From NCBI GenBank assembly GCA_034509735.1, contig JACGWO010000012.1, positions 26,007,188 through 26,071,187 of the forward strand: a stretch of 64,000 bases of DNA. The letters run 5' to 3'. The translations under genes and the position numbers were made by a program. Shown piece by piece: positions 47,899 through 59,442 of this stretch. The stretch comes from Sesamum alatum (Eukaryota > Streptophyta > Magnoliopsida > Lamiales > Pedaliaceae). How positions within the stretch are numbered: position 1 is the stretch's first letter; each line of letters starts with the position of its first letter. The notes beneath the pieces are model-generated. The model was given only the letters and a program-made list of their open reading frames with translations, ran no database searches and had not been told where the DNA came from.

Positions 47899-48357
47899 AA
47901 GCAGTTAGTGGAAGACATAACGGCGTTTGCAGACGGCAAAGAATTTCATCAAAAGACTGAACAGATGTATATGATCTTGAGCTCCGTAAAGTCGCAGATA
48001 ACTCCGAGCTCAGGACCTTGCTCCTACAAACTACGAACCGTTCGATCATCGTGATCGAGGAACATAGATTGCTCCATTGATCCAACAGGTGAGATAGATC
48101 GACGAACACTAGAGTATCATCATCAACGCAAGAAAATCAGGCTTCCCGGTGACGTTATCGAGGCTTATGAACTTCACCGACGGCCTCTGGTCACCCCCAA
48201 CCACAGAGACACTGTCGACCCGGCGCTCCTTAGACGCGGGCGCATGGACGTGCACGGTGCACGTTAGCCTCCGCACGTGCGGATGCATGCCCAACAGGCC
48301 AAGGCCTTGGTGAGGAACTATTCGGGGCTGGACACGCACGTGCTAAAATGTGCCTGA
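47899..48357 (+). pseudogene. Broken AAA-ATPase (mitochondrial ASD/OM66 type)
   Basis: Plus-strand frames show ordered fragments of a plant AAA-ATPase of the At-ASD group: KQLVEDITAFADGKEFHQKT, then YDLELRKVADNSELRTLLLQ and the Walker-B-like strand SIIVIE, then SRLMNFTDGLW, NHRDTVDPALLRRGRMDVH and a C-terminal RNYSGLDTH. The stretch that should lie between the first two fragments, which includes the Walker A P-loop, is missing. One extra base near 48061 breaks the frame in Walker B, and about 30 bases before the NHRDTVDP fragment are lost. The relic cannot bind ATP. Two minus-strand open frames over this region are shadows. Confidence 0.82.
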
Positions 48358-51120
48358 GTCGACTAACCCAGAAGCCCAACTGAGAGCCCACTAGCCCAAT
48401 TCATTTCGTTCTGCTGAGATGAAATTGCATGCATGATTGAGGTTAATCCTTTATTGAATTTTATTTTTATATAAATCTTATTATATTATTTTTTTTAATA
48501 TAAATAATCTAAAAATAGAACTTGTACAGTGATGTGTATGTATATAATAGAACAAAAAATGTGACAAAATGTAAAATATAAAATAGAATTATAAAATGAG
48601 GGAGACAGAAATTAAAGAAATATTATTATGAGTGAAATAATTGAATGTGGGGTTTGAGTTTGTGACAACGAGAGAAGACAAACACAAACCGTCCAGATAT
48701 TATTTATTGAATTCTATTTCCATCAAGTCCACCGACGTAAGTTAAGTTGTATTCCACGTGCCCAAAATCCATGTCCAATCCAAACCTCAAACGACATTAC
48801 ATTTACGAAATTATCAAAAAATAAATTAACAAACATTACATTTACGTGGTCCGAAATCAACTTGTCCCCACCCCAATCTTTATTTCCCACATCCAATTTT
48901 CTCTTCCACTAATTAATACTAGCGGTGGGTTTCAGCCCAATTTTGGATTCGATTAATCTAACATTCGTTTTTTAATAAATCAATTATACTTTTCAACTAT
49001 TGATAATCAACTCACAAATAATTAAAATTAAATGTCTATTAAATAACCAAAATCATTATTTATGTCCTGATTAGATGTCAATTTATACAGTGTTAATCTA
49101 ATAAATTGAATGCAAACTAAGGTGAATTCATAGATTATATGGTGAAGGAGATGAGAATTGTTGTTATACCATATTAAAAGTTGGAGAGATTTAGTTGCGA
49201 TATGGAAAGTATATGAAGAGATGTGGTTGTAAGAGTTAAATTAACTCTTAGCTTGTCCCACATTGAAAATCATCAAAAGAACACAATTTGAAGTTTTGAC
49301 AAGAGACTATATGGACTTGTGGAAACTGGAAACCCCGCATGTGCATTGTTGCCACCTCTCCTGACCCGGATTGGATTGGCGCGGACATAGGGATGAATGT
49401 TTTACTATCTATCTTTTTGCAAAAAATTTGAATTGTTCTAGAATTTCTAAATCTAGAGTTTAAAGTATTTTCAATATTTAATTTATTTTTAAAATGTTAA
49501 ATGTTTTTTCAGTTAATAAACATTTTTGACAATTTGTTCAAGTAGAACGATTTAAAGCTGACTGCAAACAAGAACTTACACAATTCAAATACACTAAAGA
49601 AATACTTATGCAAATCTACATTCTTCTTTCTATACTTTCTTTCTCTCATTGGTTTCGAGTTTGTTTCTTCTCAAGTTTTTGTGATTGAGTTATTGATTGA
49701 GGAGGATTCCGACGTAGTGCAATGTTTGTACTGTTTATCCTGAAAGAAGTGGCGTAGTACCCAGTGTACTTGAAAATAGGGTGTCTAATTTCTTCAAGAT
49801 AAATATTACTTTGCGATTCAATTATTTTACACGAGTTGTTACAATATAACTTATACCCAACTAAGTTTACTGTTCATTTTTCTAGTGTAAACCATTTCTT
49901 GTTCTTAACTCTTTGTTTGCGAACTATTTTGGATGAAACTACCATCTTAAATACTGAATCTTTTACATTCAAACGTTTGGTTTTCAAGACACTACCTCGA
50001 AATATTAGCGTTTCCAACAATTGATAGTTGGGATATCAATATTATCAAAACCCAATGATATAATTCAATCCAAATTATGTTAAGGTTCAGACCCAATCTG
50101 CCCGGCATTAACTAGGACCAAAGAACAAATGAGATGAACATGCTAGTTATAGCCAGTTAAATAAAGATGGTAGGTAACAACTTTATTGATTTTAGTATAT
50201 TTATCGGCATGAGTGACGAGACCCATATGATATGGTAAACAGTTTGATAAAGCTTATCCATTCTCGGATGTTTCAGTCTCCCTCATTGCTTCCCCAATTT
50301 TTTCATGCTACTCTTATGAATAGGAGTCCAAATAAGTCGTAATATGTTTTCAACAAGTCTTCAACTAATTTTCCACTTATTCTAAACTTCCGCACACGAT
50401 TCTCAGCACTTGTAAGCATGACTTTTACTATCTTCAACATTACTTTTGCACATGTTTACTACCAAGCTTGATAGATTTTAAGCTTTTCTTAGTGTTCTTT
50501 TATCTTTCAATCACCTTATCGAGTTAAATACTAAAGTATTAATACTTATTTGCTGGTTAGTATTTTGATAACCTTAGTACACAAAAGGTCCTTCGAACTA
50601 TTATAGCAGATCAATATTTATACATTGGTGATCTCAAACCTATGATTTCATGAAATCACAAGACCTCCACTTTGCCAAATAAATTAAGGTGTCATTGGCC
50701 GATTCTAAAAATTCTCTTTTGCAATTACAAATAAGGTGTTTGCAATAACTTTGCTTTTATGTAAAAATAAGTTATAGATATAACCATAAGTTAAACATTA
50801 CAAAATTATGATATTTGAAGACAAAAAAAAAAGTGAAAAAAAAAAAAGACAAGTCAAAAGTGTTTGGAAAAATTGCTTAATATTCACAATATTATTTGTA
50901 ACTTAATTTAATGTAAATCAAAGATACTTTTTCACTTTATATTCACATGTGAAACACTTATTTTAAATGGTTATAAACACCCAAAGGAGAATATCTACAA
51001 AAGCATTTAAATGTACCACCACACGAACCACATTCCCCACCCTTAAATCTCCCCACGCCCAAACACACCGCTAACACTAAGGGCACACATTAACACACAG
51101 AACACGCACTAAAATCCGAG
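48358..51120. other. Intergenic region with LTR-like and SINE remnants
   Basis: The spacer is AT-rich. Around 49228-50019 a segment begins near TGTAAGAG…GTCCCACATTG and ends GTTTCCAACA followed by ATTGATAG. This resembles a Copia-type LTR plus a worn primer-binding site, but no target duplication supports it. Around 50570-50695 the minus strand shows a SINE head relic (words like AACCTATGATTTCATG). The EF-hand gene starts at 51121. Confidence 0.4.
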
Positions 51121-51540
51121 ATGGGAGTGGTGATAATCGACGGCTCCACTGTCCGCTCCTTCGTCGACGACGAGGTCCAGTTCCATAAAAGCGCCGACGA
51201 GGCGTTCGCGTCGCTCGACCTCAACAACGACGGCGTTTTATCCCGGTCGGAGCTCCGGCGGGCGTTCGAGTCACTGAGGCTAATCGAGACGCACTTCGGA
51301 GTGGACGTAGCGACGCCGCCTGAGGAGCTGACGAAGCTGTACGACTCAATCTTCGAGAAATTCGACTGCGACCACAGCGGGACGGTGGATCAGAAGGAGT
51401 TCAGGGATGAGCTGAAGAACATACTGCTGGCTATAGCGGATGGGCTGGGGAGCAGCCCTATCCAGATGGCGTTGGAAGACGACGACCAGAGTTTCCTGAA
51501 GAAGGCTGCTGATCTCGAGGCCTCTAAGCTTGCTGGTTGA
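51121..51540 (+). CDS. Two-EF-hand calcium-binding protein, 139 aa, single exon
   Basis: Two canonical EF-hand loops are visible: DLNNDGVLSRSE (33-44) and DCDHSGTVDQKE (82-93). Each has Asp/Asn/Ser at positions 1, 3 and 5, Gly at 6 and Glu at 12, so both should bind Ca2+. The N-terminus MGVVIIDGSTVRSF and the C-terminal segment LLAIADGLGSSPIQMALEDDD mark a plant family of small uncharacterised calcium-binding proteins distinct from calmodulin and CBL. Its role is presumably calcium sensing or buffering in the cytosol (inference). The N-terminal MG alone is not enough to call myristoylation. The frame is GC-rich and intact with no intron. Its start is the first ATG after a short AC-rich leader. 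Confidence 0.93.
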   Translation: MGVVIIDGSTVRSFVDDEVQFHKSADEAFASLDLNNDGVLSRSELRRAFESLRLIETHFGVDVATPPEELTKLYDSIFEKFDCDHSGTVDQKEFRDELKNILLAIADGLGSSPIQMALEDDDQSFLKKAADLEASKLAG

Positions 51541-51773
51541 TCCTGCGGCGAGGGTTTTGTTGTAATAAAACTAATTAGTTTTGGTAATAATCCTTTTGAC
51601 TGGTTTGTTTGTACTGTAAGTAGCAGTTGCAATACTTGCCTTGTTGTTTCAAGTAATAACCTTTTGTTTCGAGATCAAAGCCTTAATAAAGATTGCTTCA
51701 ATCTCAACTATTTCTGAGCACCCATTATCTGTGCGTTCTGACAGAGATCAGAAAATTATAAAAAGAAATTAAT

Positions 51774-51855
51774 CGTCGCCTGAGAGATTCGAACTCTCGC
51801 GGGGAAACCCCATGTACTTAGCAGGCACACGCCTTAACCACTCGGCCAAAGCGAC
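51774..51855 (-). tRNA. tRNA-Ser (GCU anticodon)
   Basis: The minus strand reads GTCGCTTTGGCCGAGTGG at the 5' end. It has the long variable arm of class II tRNAs, the anticodon loop CTGCTAA (GCU, reading AGC/AGU) and GTTCGAATC in the T loop. The acceptor stem GTCGCTT pairs with AGGCGAC (one G-T pair), with G as the discriminator base. Length is 82 nt without intron. A T-rich terminator (minus-strand TTTCTTTTTAT) follows. Both internal promoter boxes (TGGCCGAGTGG and GGTTCGAATC-like) are intact. Confidence 0.97.
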
Positions 51856-52995
51856 GATTTGGTACACTTGATCAAGTTAATTTTATCAATTGTGTTTTAT
51901 TATATTTTCAAATAATGTAATTTTCAGTAGGTTTGATATTGTAGTGTTATCTCATACAATTTGATGTCACTTTTTCCAGTAATAATGTTATATGAGTCAT
52001 AAGAAAATGTCTTTTTGTCTATTTACAAACTTGTGATATATATATATATATATATATATGAATGATGCTAAAAATTAAAAGCTCAAGAGACTAAAAACGG
52101 AAAAAAGTCAAGTTCTTGATCCACGAGCAACAAGGAGGATCTAGCAAGGAAAAAGGCCCAACGAAGGGTAGGTTGGAGCTCAGGGGCTTTTACGGGCCCA
52201 AAATGTAGGGCGGCCAAGTCATCCCTAAAAGAATGCAATTGACACGTGGCCAGATTCCTTCGAGCGGGCTTAGTCATGAATTCATCCTGCTGCTATGAGA
52301 AATGTCTTGAGATTTAGGGAGGGGGAGAGGAGGATGGATTTGATCTTGAAGACAACCATTTTCCCGAGTCCAAAAGAGGTTAGACTCCTCCATCCGGGTA
52401 AGGAAGATGGCTGTAAATAGGCTTCTCCCCAATCTGTAAAGGGTAATGTCATTCTAACACTTACACACGAAAAAGTTATAGCACACAATCATACTTGCTA
52501 TCATATTTTACGACACATTTCTATGATAATTTACTGATTGGGATATTGGGGTGCTAACATACTTTTTACAGTATATATATATATAAAGTATAATGAGAAA
52601 GAAGTTTATTTTAAAATAAAACATAATATGTTATCTCAAACGACTCTTTAATACAACATTATTATTCACTCGTATAAACATATTTGTATTTTTCTACGTT
52701 ATAAAAGATGATATTCACAAAAAAGAAAAAAAAAATAAAGAAATTTAAAAAACATTCTTGTTCCTATGACATACTCACCAAACCAAACACAGCCTTAATT
52801 AATTAATAATGTTAAAGGTCAGTATCGACGTCTTCCTCACAGACCGTGACCAAACGTTGGGCCCCACCCCCACTTTTAGCTCCTCTTCCTTCCTCCCCCA
52901 TTCCAAAATCCTAAGCAATCCCTATCCACCCTCCCACTTCTATTAAATCCCACCACCACTACCACCACCACCACCACCACCTCCGCCGTCACGCC
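51856..52995. other. Spacer between tRNA-Ser and the RING-H2 gene, possible LTR remnant
   Basis: An (AT)12 run lies at 52036-52059. The interval 52063-52559 is less AT-rich. It begins TGATGC, ends GTGCTAACA and contains CTGTAAATAGGC, which suggests an LTR. The 5-bp flanks do not match, so it stays unproven. The short minus-strand frames here (around 52083-52488) have no recognisable domain. The RING gene promoter and a (CAC)n leader lie at 52900-52982. Confidence 0.4.
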
Positions 52996-53877
52996 ATGGC
53001 ATCCTCCCCATCAACCGCCGTGCCCCGTCTATTCTACCACCCTGCCTACTGGTGCCACTCTTGCGACATGAGCATCGGCCTACCTCCATCCCCCACTCCC
53101 AACGCCCTCCTCTGCCCCCACTGCCACCGTGACTCCCTCGAACAGATGGAGATGGAGGATTCTATAATCCCGCCTTCTGCTGCCCCCAGAAACCCTTTCT
53201 CCCAGGACCCGACCTCCGCCGCCACTTTCACCCCCTCCGACGACAACTTCCTCCTAAACAGCCCCTACCTCCACCGTCTCATCCACCACCTCACCACCAC
53301 CACCGCCGCAGTCAATCCCCGATCCAACCCCGCCCCGAAGTCTTCCATAGAGGCACTGCAAGAAGTCACTATTACCCTCGAGAGTGACCCCACTATGCTC
53401 TGCCCAGTATGTAAGGACCCGTTTATCGTTAACTCCGTCGTGAAGATGATGCCATGTAAACACAGCTATCATTCAGATTGCATAGTTCCGTGGCTCGAGA
53501 TAAATAATTCTTGCCCAGTTTGCCGGTTTAAGCTGCCCGCCGCGGAGGAGGAAACGGCGGAGAATGGGGATGAGGGGTATGTGGGATCTGTGAGGCTTGA
53601 GGAATTGGTGGATGATGAGGTAGATTTGTATGGCTTTAGGAACACTCTAAGGCATATTGCGAGGAGGCATCGCTGGAATGAGGAGGGGCATATTGGGAGT
53701 GGGAGCGAGGGGAATTTGTTGTCCCCTACGCAAATTGGGGAGGTGGAGAGAGGGGATGGGGTTTTAGAGAGGGAAAACAGTGTGGAGACCGTGTCAAGTT
53801 TCCCACGGTGGCCGGTGGAGGAGAGAAGGGGTGGCAGCGGAGGAAATGATGGTACTGATGCATTTGCTAGGAGTTGA
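52996..53877 (+). CDS. RING-H2 E3 ubiquitin ligase with N-terminal zinc ribbon, 293 aa
   Basis: The protein has an N-terminal zinc-ribbon-like motif, with CHSC (C20, C23) and CPHC (C40, C43). A Pro/Ser/Thr-rich linker follows, then a complete RING-H2 domain: C136, C139, C154, H156, H159, C162, C173 and C176, spaced C-x2-C-x14-C-x-H-x2-H-x2-C-x10-C-x2-C. The Pro after the seventh cysteine and the Trp at PWLE support E2 binding. This layout is that of the RHC1A/RDUF-like group of plant E3 ligases. The C-terminal third is acidic then Gly/Glu-rich and probably disordered. The substrate is unknown. The coding part is a single exon that starts after a (CAC)n leader. A plausible 3'-UTR intron follows. 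Confidence 0.95.
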   Translation: MASSPSTAVPRLFYHPAYWCHSCDMSIGLPPSPTPNALLCPHCHRDSLEQMEMEDSIIPPSAAPRNPFSQDPTSAATFTPSDDNFLLNSPYLHRLIHHLTTTTAAVNPRSNPAPKSSIEALQEVTITLESDPTMLCPVCKDPFIVNSVVKMMPCKHSYHSDCIVPWLEINNSCPVCRFKLPAAEEETAENGDEGYVGSVRLEELVDDEVDLYGFRNTLRHIARRHRWNEEGHIGSGSEGNLLSPTQIGEVERGDGVLERENSVETVSSFPRWPVEERRGGSGGNDGTDAFARS

Positions 53878-56600
53878 AGTTCTGGTGGGGGTGTTTATTG
53901 GATCTTGTTCTGTTTCCGCAGAAATTAGAGGTATAATTTTGGTTACTCTATTATTTTTCTTGTATTGCTTCCTAATTAGTGAATTGATTGTTTATTTGTT
54001 TTTGTTGTTATGACTTATGCATGAGCATCAGTAGCTTCATGTTAGCGTGAAACTTTAGTCTGGTTGATCGTAAGATAAATCGCCATATAAGAAAGCTTGT
54101 TAGTTTGAGCTTCACGAAATTTAGTTCTCAAAGGATTGATGTTTGGGTGCTGTGTGATAGTAGAGCAGTTTCCATGCATATATTGATTACACACTGGTCC
54201 TTGTTCCTGATTTTAGTCGAAACGACGAAACCCCATTACTGGTTTCCACGTGAAAATGAAATTCCTCATAAATATATTTTTTTAAGAAAAACTAATTCTT
54301 CTTTTCAATAAAATTTTCTTTTAGAACCAATAATTAATAGTTGCCTGAAGTTGAAACATGGTCCTTGGCTGTTGTGAAGGTTCAAAATTTTGAATTGACT
54401 GTTGCTTTCAGCTATAGACTTCAGCATAGTATAGATAATTGGCTCTATGCCTATCTTAGGGCATATACTTTGAGGTGAGCTTGTTGCTCAATAGCCTTTG
54501 ACTCATTTGATCGATTTTGTTTTCTGTCAAATTTCACTGAATAATCAGGTTAAACTAATTACATTATTTGTCATTTGGGGTTTCCCTTTTTCTCATCTGT
54601 CGAAATTCTTGGCCAATTATGTTTCGTTTGCATCATTATTAAACTTACTCATAAAATGCATTGGGTACACTGCATAGAATGAACCTACTTCTGATCCCTA
54701 GATGAGATGGCGTGAGCTGTACATAGGAGCTTGTGATTATGTAAAAAAACTTTGACAGACTCTTTTCTGTTGAACACCATGATTGGAAATTGAGTTGTTT
54801 AATAAATATAATAAGTTCAGGTCAATAATAAGTTTAGTGCAGTCTGGTAATTGGGACGTCTTGGATATACTCAACAGGAGGACCTAATCTTGTGCATTAG
54901 CTTGTTTACCTTGTGAACTATTCATTGGTTATATTTGGAGATCCATGAATGACTGGTTGGAATTCTATCTGGTAATGGTTCACCATTAGGGTGAGTCAGG
55001 ATGCTGATATTTCTCTAGCTCCATGAATGACTGGTTGTAATTCCATCTGGAGTAGCTTGGAGTGTTTTATTGCTAACTTAGAATTTGAGGTGGCAGTTGG
55101 TAACATTTACCATTTCTTATCATTTCTTTGCCTTGTCCGCTGCATTGCCTTAAGATTATGGGAAGTTGCTGTTTTTTTTTTGACAAGTTGTATTATTTCT
55201 ACGTTGGGGCGTATTATATTGGTGAAGAGTCCTATGAATGTGGTTACTTTGCTTCATGTTAAAACTTACTATCCCTTAGGTCTCTCATTCTCTGATTCTC
55301 TCTCTATATCCTTTCAAAATCAAAATAACTATTCTAAAATCTTAAATATGCTACTTCTATTTATCATCATGAATTTGGAAGGAAGACGCAAAAATTTGTA
55401 AAATCACTACTTTCAGAATATTCTCTTTGAAGATTAAACATATGCATTGAGTTTTCGATCAGACTCGTTATGTGTAGTTGTTTTTCTTTTGCGTTTGGGA
55501 TATGAAGATTGGGGAATATGATTATGTAAGAAAAGCGACACTTCTTTAAATTGAGAGTCGGTGCTGCATGTTATCATATGCTGCTAGCATTATTTATATT
55601 TGACCTATCTCATGCACTAATTTGTGGTCTTGGAATTTCATGTATGTTATTATCTCATCTTTTGTGAGAATAATGGAAATCTTTTCTGCTTGTAAGGCAA
55701 TGAAGGTCCAGAATATATTTGTTGATATTCTGCAGCACCCCACATTGTTCAAGTTTTTTATTTCAGCAGAATGATGTTTGTTCTTGCAATGCAATAGTCT
55801 TTCTCTGACCATTCTGCCTGATGGCTCTCACTCCTTTTTGTTTTCAGGTAATGTAAATTTCGTAGGAGGCCGGAGCCGTCTTATCACTGATTACGGTCAA
55901 CTGAAGTGTAAATTTGCCATGAATGACTCTGCTTCTGTCTAATAACATAAAGTGTGAATCTTGCGTTCTGTTCTTCCTTTCCCCTCCCATCTCTCATCTC
56001 TTAAGAAGTGTAATCAGTGCTCTTGATGGTGCTTGAAACCTTGTCCAACAAATTTTGGTAAATCACGACGAAATGTTTTATTACGTTTTTGCACTCACCA
56101 CCACCACCTCGGAACCTTTCGTTTCAGTTGCGATTGCAGATTGGCTTCCCTTCGGTTTGATATGTCGAGCCGGGCTTCATCATATTGTTCATAATTTGCT
56201 ACTCTTAAGAATGATGAAGGGAATGTATTGGGTTTTACTTGTCAATTTGTGCATTTCACTGTGTCCTTCGGGCAGATTGAGGTTGTCTGGATTCTCAATT
56301 GTCAACATCAAAACAATATGAAAATGGTAATCCCTTTTGCATCAGTGTTGGAAGCAATGTTTGAGGGAGAATAATCTTGTAATTAATAATTTCAAACCTC
56401 CATCAAAATATTATATAATTTTATCAGATAACAAAGAGTATTTATAATTTTCTTAACTATACAAAACTTCAGCGGAGCTCATTATAATTTTCGCCAAAAC
56501 AAAAAAATTGGGTCCTTTTGGAACCTTGAACTGATCTCTTCTTTCCTACTTATGTTTTGATGAAATAGAAAGAAAAAAATTCAAAAACACCTTATTTGGA
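53878..56600 (+). other. Likely 3' UTR of the RING gene with a large intron, then spacer
   Basis: About 50 bases after the stop the sequence reads TTAGAG then GTATAATTTT, a fair donor at 53931. At 55840-55847 TGTTTTCAG is a good acceptor, followed by a leader-like stretch. This would be a 3'-UTR intron of about 1.9 kb. No protein-coding exon was recognised. From 56330 to 56500 the sequence contains half of a family A element. Confidence 0.4.
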
Positions 56601-56856
56601 AGTACTGTGAAACAGTAAACTCAAACAGTAATGTTACAACTCAATGGTCGAATAACATCGTACAAACTGCAAGAAAACACAAGAAGCACCTGTCTGTATG
56701 TATAAGTTGGCAGAAAAGGAGACAAAAGATAAGAAGCAATTCAGTTCAGCAGGCTACAACAGAAGTACACCCGAACTACAAAAGGGAGAGCAGTTCATCC
56801 CAATCTTACAGAACATGTTTATGCAAATGTGGTTCATGGGATTCAGACAAAAGGAT

Positions 56857-59442
56857 CTAGTCAAGTTCTATTGGATCATCCTCTGTACCTCGAGAATCGA
56901 TAGCCGCCTGCAATTCAGGAGGCAACTCGCCCCTTAGGATGTGAACTTTGAACCTGATATTCGTATCGCTGCGCTCCATTAGTTCAAAGACACAAGCATC
57001 TCCAACTTCCAGATCGTTATCAACCACGAACTTCCTCCACTTGGAGTCAAACCTTGGGTTGTTACAGTTTCCAACATAACCCACGTTCCAGTTCGTGCGA
57101 TTATATCTGAGAACTACGGACAGTGCGGTGTTAGGAAGCTCACGAACAATCTTCACCGGTAGTTGCTGTAAGAGACAGAACAAAGACTTCTGTTAGTTAA
57201 GTTCTTGTTTTCATGTAATTCTTAGGGGGTCTTGGAACAAACACCATCAGAATTGCCTGGAGATTCCAGGACCTCCTAAGAATTGCCTCTCGTTTACCCT
57301 ACGGGAACGTTACACTATTTGTGTTTAAAAATGTGATATAACTCAATTGACGAAACAAGGCCTTCTCCATTTTATCACTATATGTAAAATTCCATTACAT
57401 GATCACAAATACTAATAAGACAAATTAAGATTTTGCACTTACATACGACACGAGGAACCATTGTGATAAATTAGACGGTTATTCAGATATTCAGGACATT
57501 CTTTCTTCCCCAACAAAAGATAGATTGGCATTTCTAACTAGTATGAAAACAGAAGAAAATGGAAGTGAAGTAATTACGAAGTGATAGGTCGGGTGGACAT
57601 GTGATTTTGCTAACACCACATCAAAAAATGTCGTCGAGGTGAGATATGGAATGTCGTCCTCTTCTAATTTATCTGCTTCCAACTCCGCAGGAAGTTGAGA
57701 CTTCTGCTTCTCCACGTGGCACTGTTCCATTGGTTGCGGCAATATTTGCTCCATCTTATGAGTTTCTTCGTTTATGAACTAAACAAAATTTCCAAAAACA
57801 GAATGTCTTGGATTAAATATACAGGTAATGTGTCTAGTTAAAAATAACTCTGTGAGAATCAACGACAAAGATCCAAACAGACAAGTCTGGAATTAAGTGC
57901 CTTATATCCAAAACAGAAGCAGAATCATTAATTTTTCCAACCATCAAAGCAAGATCATCACATGCAACGTAACATCGACAATCAGTTCTGTCACAATCAA
58001 AATGCGCTGCTGGAAAAGCTTACGTTAAAGATATGCTGTTAGCTATCATTCAAGGTCCATAACTGATTCGAGAGGTCAACTACCATGAGATTTGCATCGA
58101 CAAAATTACTAGAGACTAGATAATTCAAAATACAAATACATTTTAGTTTTTCGATTTACTGAACTGATTTCAATGTCAACTACCATGACTTCGACCTCAT
58201 TTTATCTTCGTTACAGATTACTCCCATTCTATTTTATTGGTAATTCTATTTCTCTCATCATGTTTGGTAATTCCAAAATTTCCTCAAGTTAAGTTTCTTG
58301 AATCCACTTATACTTCTTACTAAGTCAAGGAAATGAATACATACCGAATAACTGCAATAAATGTTACAACCAATGTCCTAAATCATAGAGGTGATTAAGT
58401 AAATTATAGAAAACAATGCACGTAGAAGCCAAAATCCATCTATTGTGCTTCTGCAATTCCCTTACTAGGTCGAACATCAAGTCGAAAGTAATCAACAAAC
58501 AATGTGCTTGTTAAATGAAGAAAAAGCATTCGACTCTTTCACACATGCATGCAATTCTTTATAACGAGAAAAGTTTCACACCATGTGATATTCACTATTT
58601 ATGAGTTACTAAGCAAACAATTCAAAAGAATCTCACAAGCCCGCATAAAAGCTCCACGACCATTAGATGATGAGGGTACAAATGATGAATGCAGGTACAT
58701 CGACATGATCTAACGGTTGTTAGAGAACCCCATGCACCCCATGCTCGTCGTCGAGCAAGCTTCTCTTACCAACATGAGTCAATGAACTCACCAAGTGAGA
58801 CCATTCATCTATACCGACTACAAAGGAGTAACGCACATATCACCCTAGTGTTTTCCATTACTTCAGACAGGGAAGAAGAAATCAAAAACCTGGATAGAAG
58901 CATACAGAACAACAATTCTCTCATAAAAGTGAAAAACAAACGAGCCATCGAGACTTTTAAAGTCACGAGTTCAAATCCCACCAATCCAGCACTCAAATGC
59001 AGGTTAATTATTGATTGTTATAACTATTGATACTACTATTCATAATGCAACACCATATATACATATCCATATATCCGACAAACTCAAAAACAAAAAAAAA
59101 AAAGAAGATCAATGTTATATAAAGAGGAATTCTGAAAACACAGTCCAAGGGCCTGATTCTTGGTGAAAATCTTTGTACTTATGTATGAAATTACATACAA
59201 AAACTAAAAAAAAGAACATAGATGGACAGACAACAGACAGAGAAGAGGGACCACCACCCACATTAAATTCTGCAAACAAAACATAAAAATCCCAGAAAAC
59301 AACAACTGACTAGCAATTAAACAAAGGAAATTAACAAGATGAAAGAAAGAAAAGGCAAGAGAACGTAGGCAGATACCTCCTCCTTCACGGTAACGGGGCG
59401 GGAATCCATTGGAGAAGGGTTTGACATTACACGGCTGTTCAT
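56857..59442 (-). CDS. Small single-B3-domain protein, 3 exons, 191 aa
   Basis: Exons on the minus strand are 59442-59377, 57778-57578 and 57165-56857, totalling 576 nt, all in phase 0. Exon 3 holds most of a B3 DNA-binding domain, with LPVKIVRELPNTALSVVLRY, GNCNNPRFDSKWRKFVVDND and the typical LEVGDACVFEL strand. Exon 2 gives the domain start (TSTTFFDVVLAKSHVHPTYHF) and an acidic linker. B3 proteins of this REM/VRN1-like type bind DNA in the nucleus, often with weak sequence specificity. The short length with only one B3 domain is normal for several members. The last 20 residues after the domain are acidic (GTEDDPIELD). The first exon is short (22 aa) and the 1.6-kb first intron is larger than the others. 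That exon is supported by ATG, donor and phase only. Confidence 0.85.

Noticed and set aside
47834..48339. Two minus-strand frames (91 and 76 aa)
   Set aside because: The plus strand over the same bases carries clear AAA-ATPase blocks, so the minus frames are shadows of a pseudogene.
52063..52559. Second solo LTR candidate (TGATGC…CTAACA)
   Set aside because: The flanking 5-mers are different and no inverted terminal repeat longer than TG/CA is present; left as unproven in the spacer entry.
55027..55401. 124-aa plus-strand frame downstream of the RING gene
   Set aside because: AT-rich codons, no domain and no start context; it lies in the supposed 3'-UTR intron.
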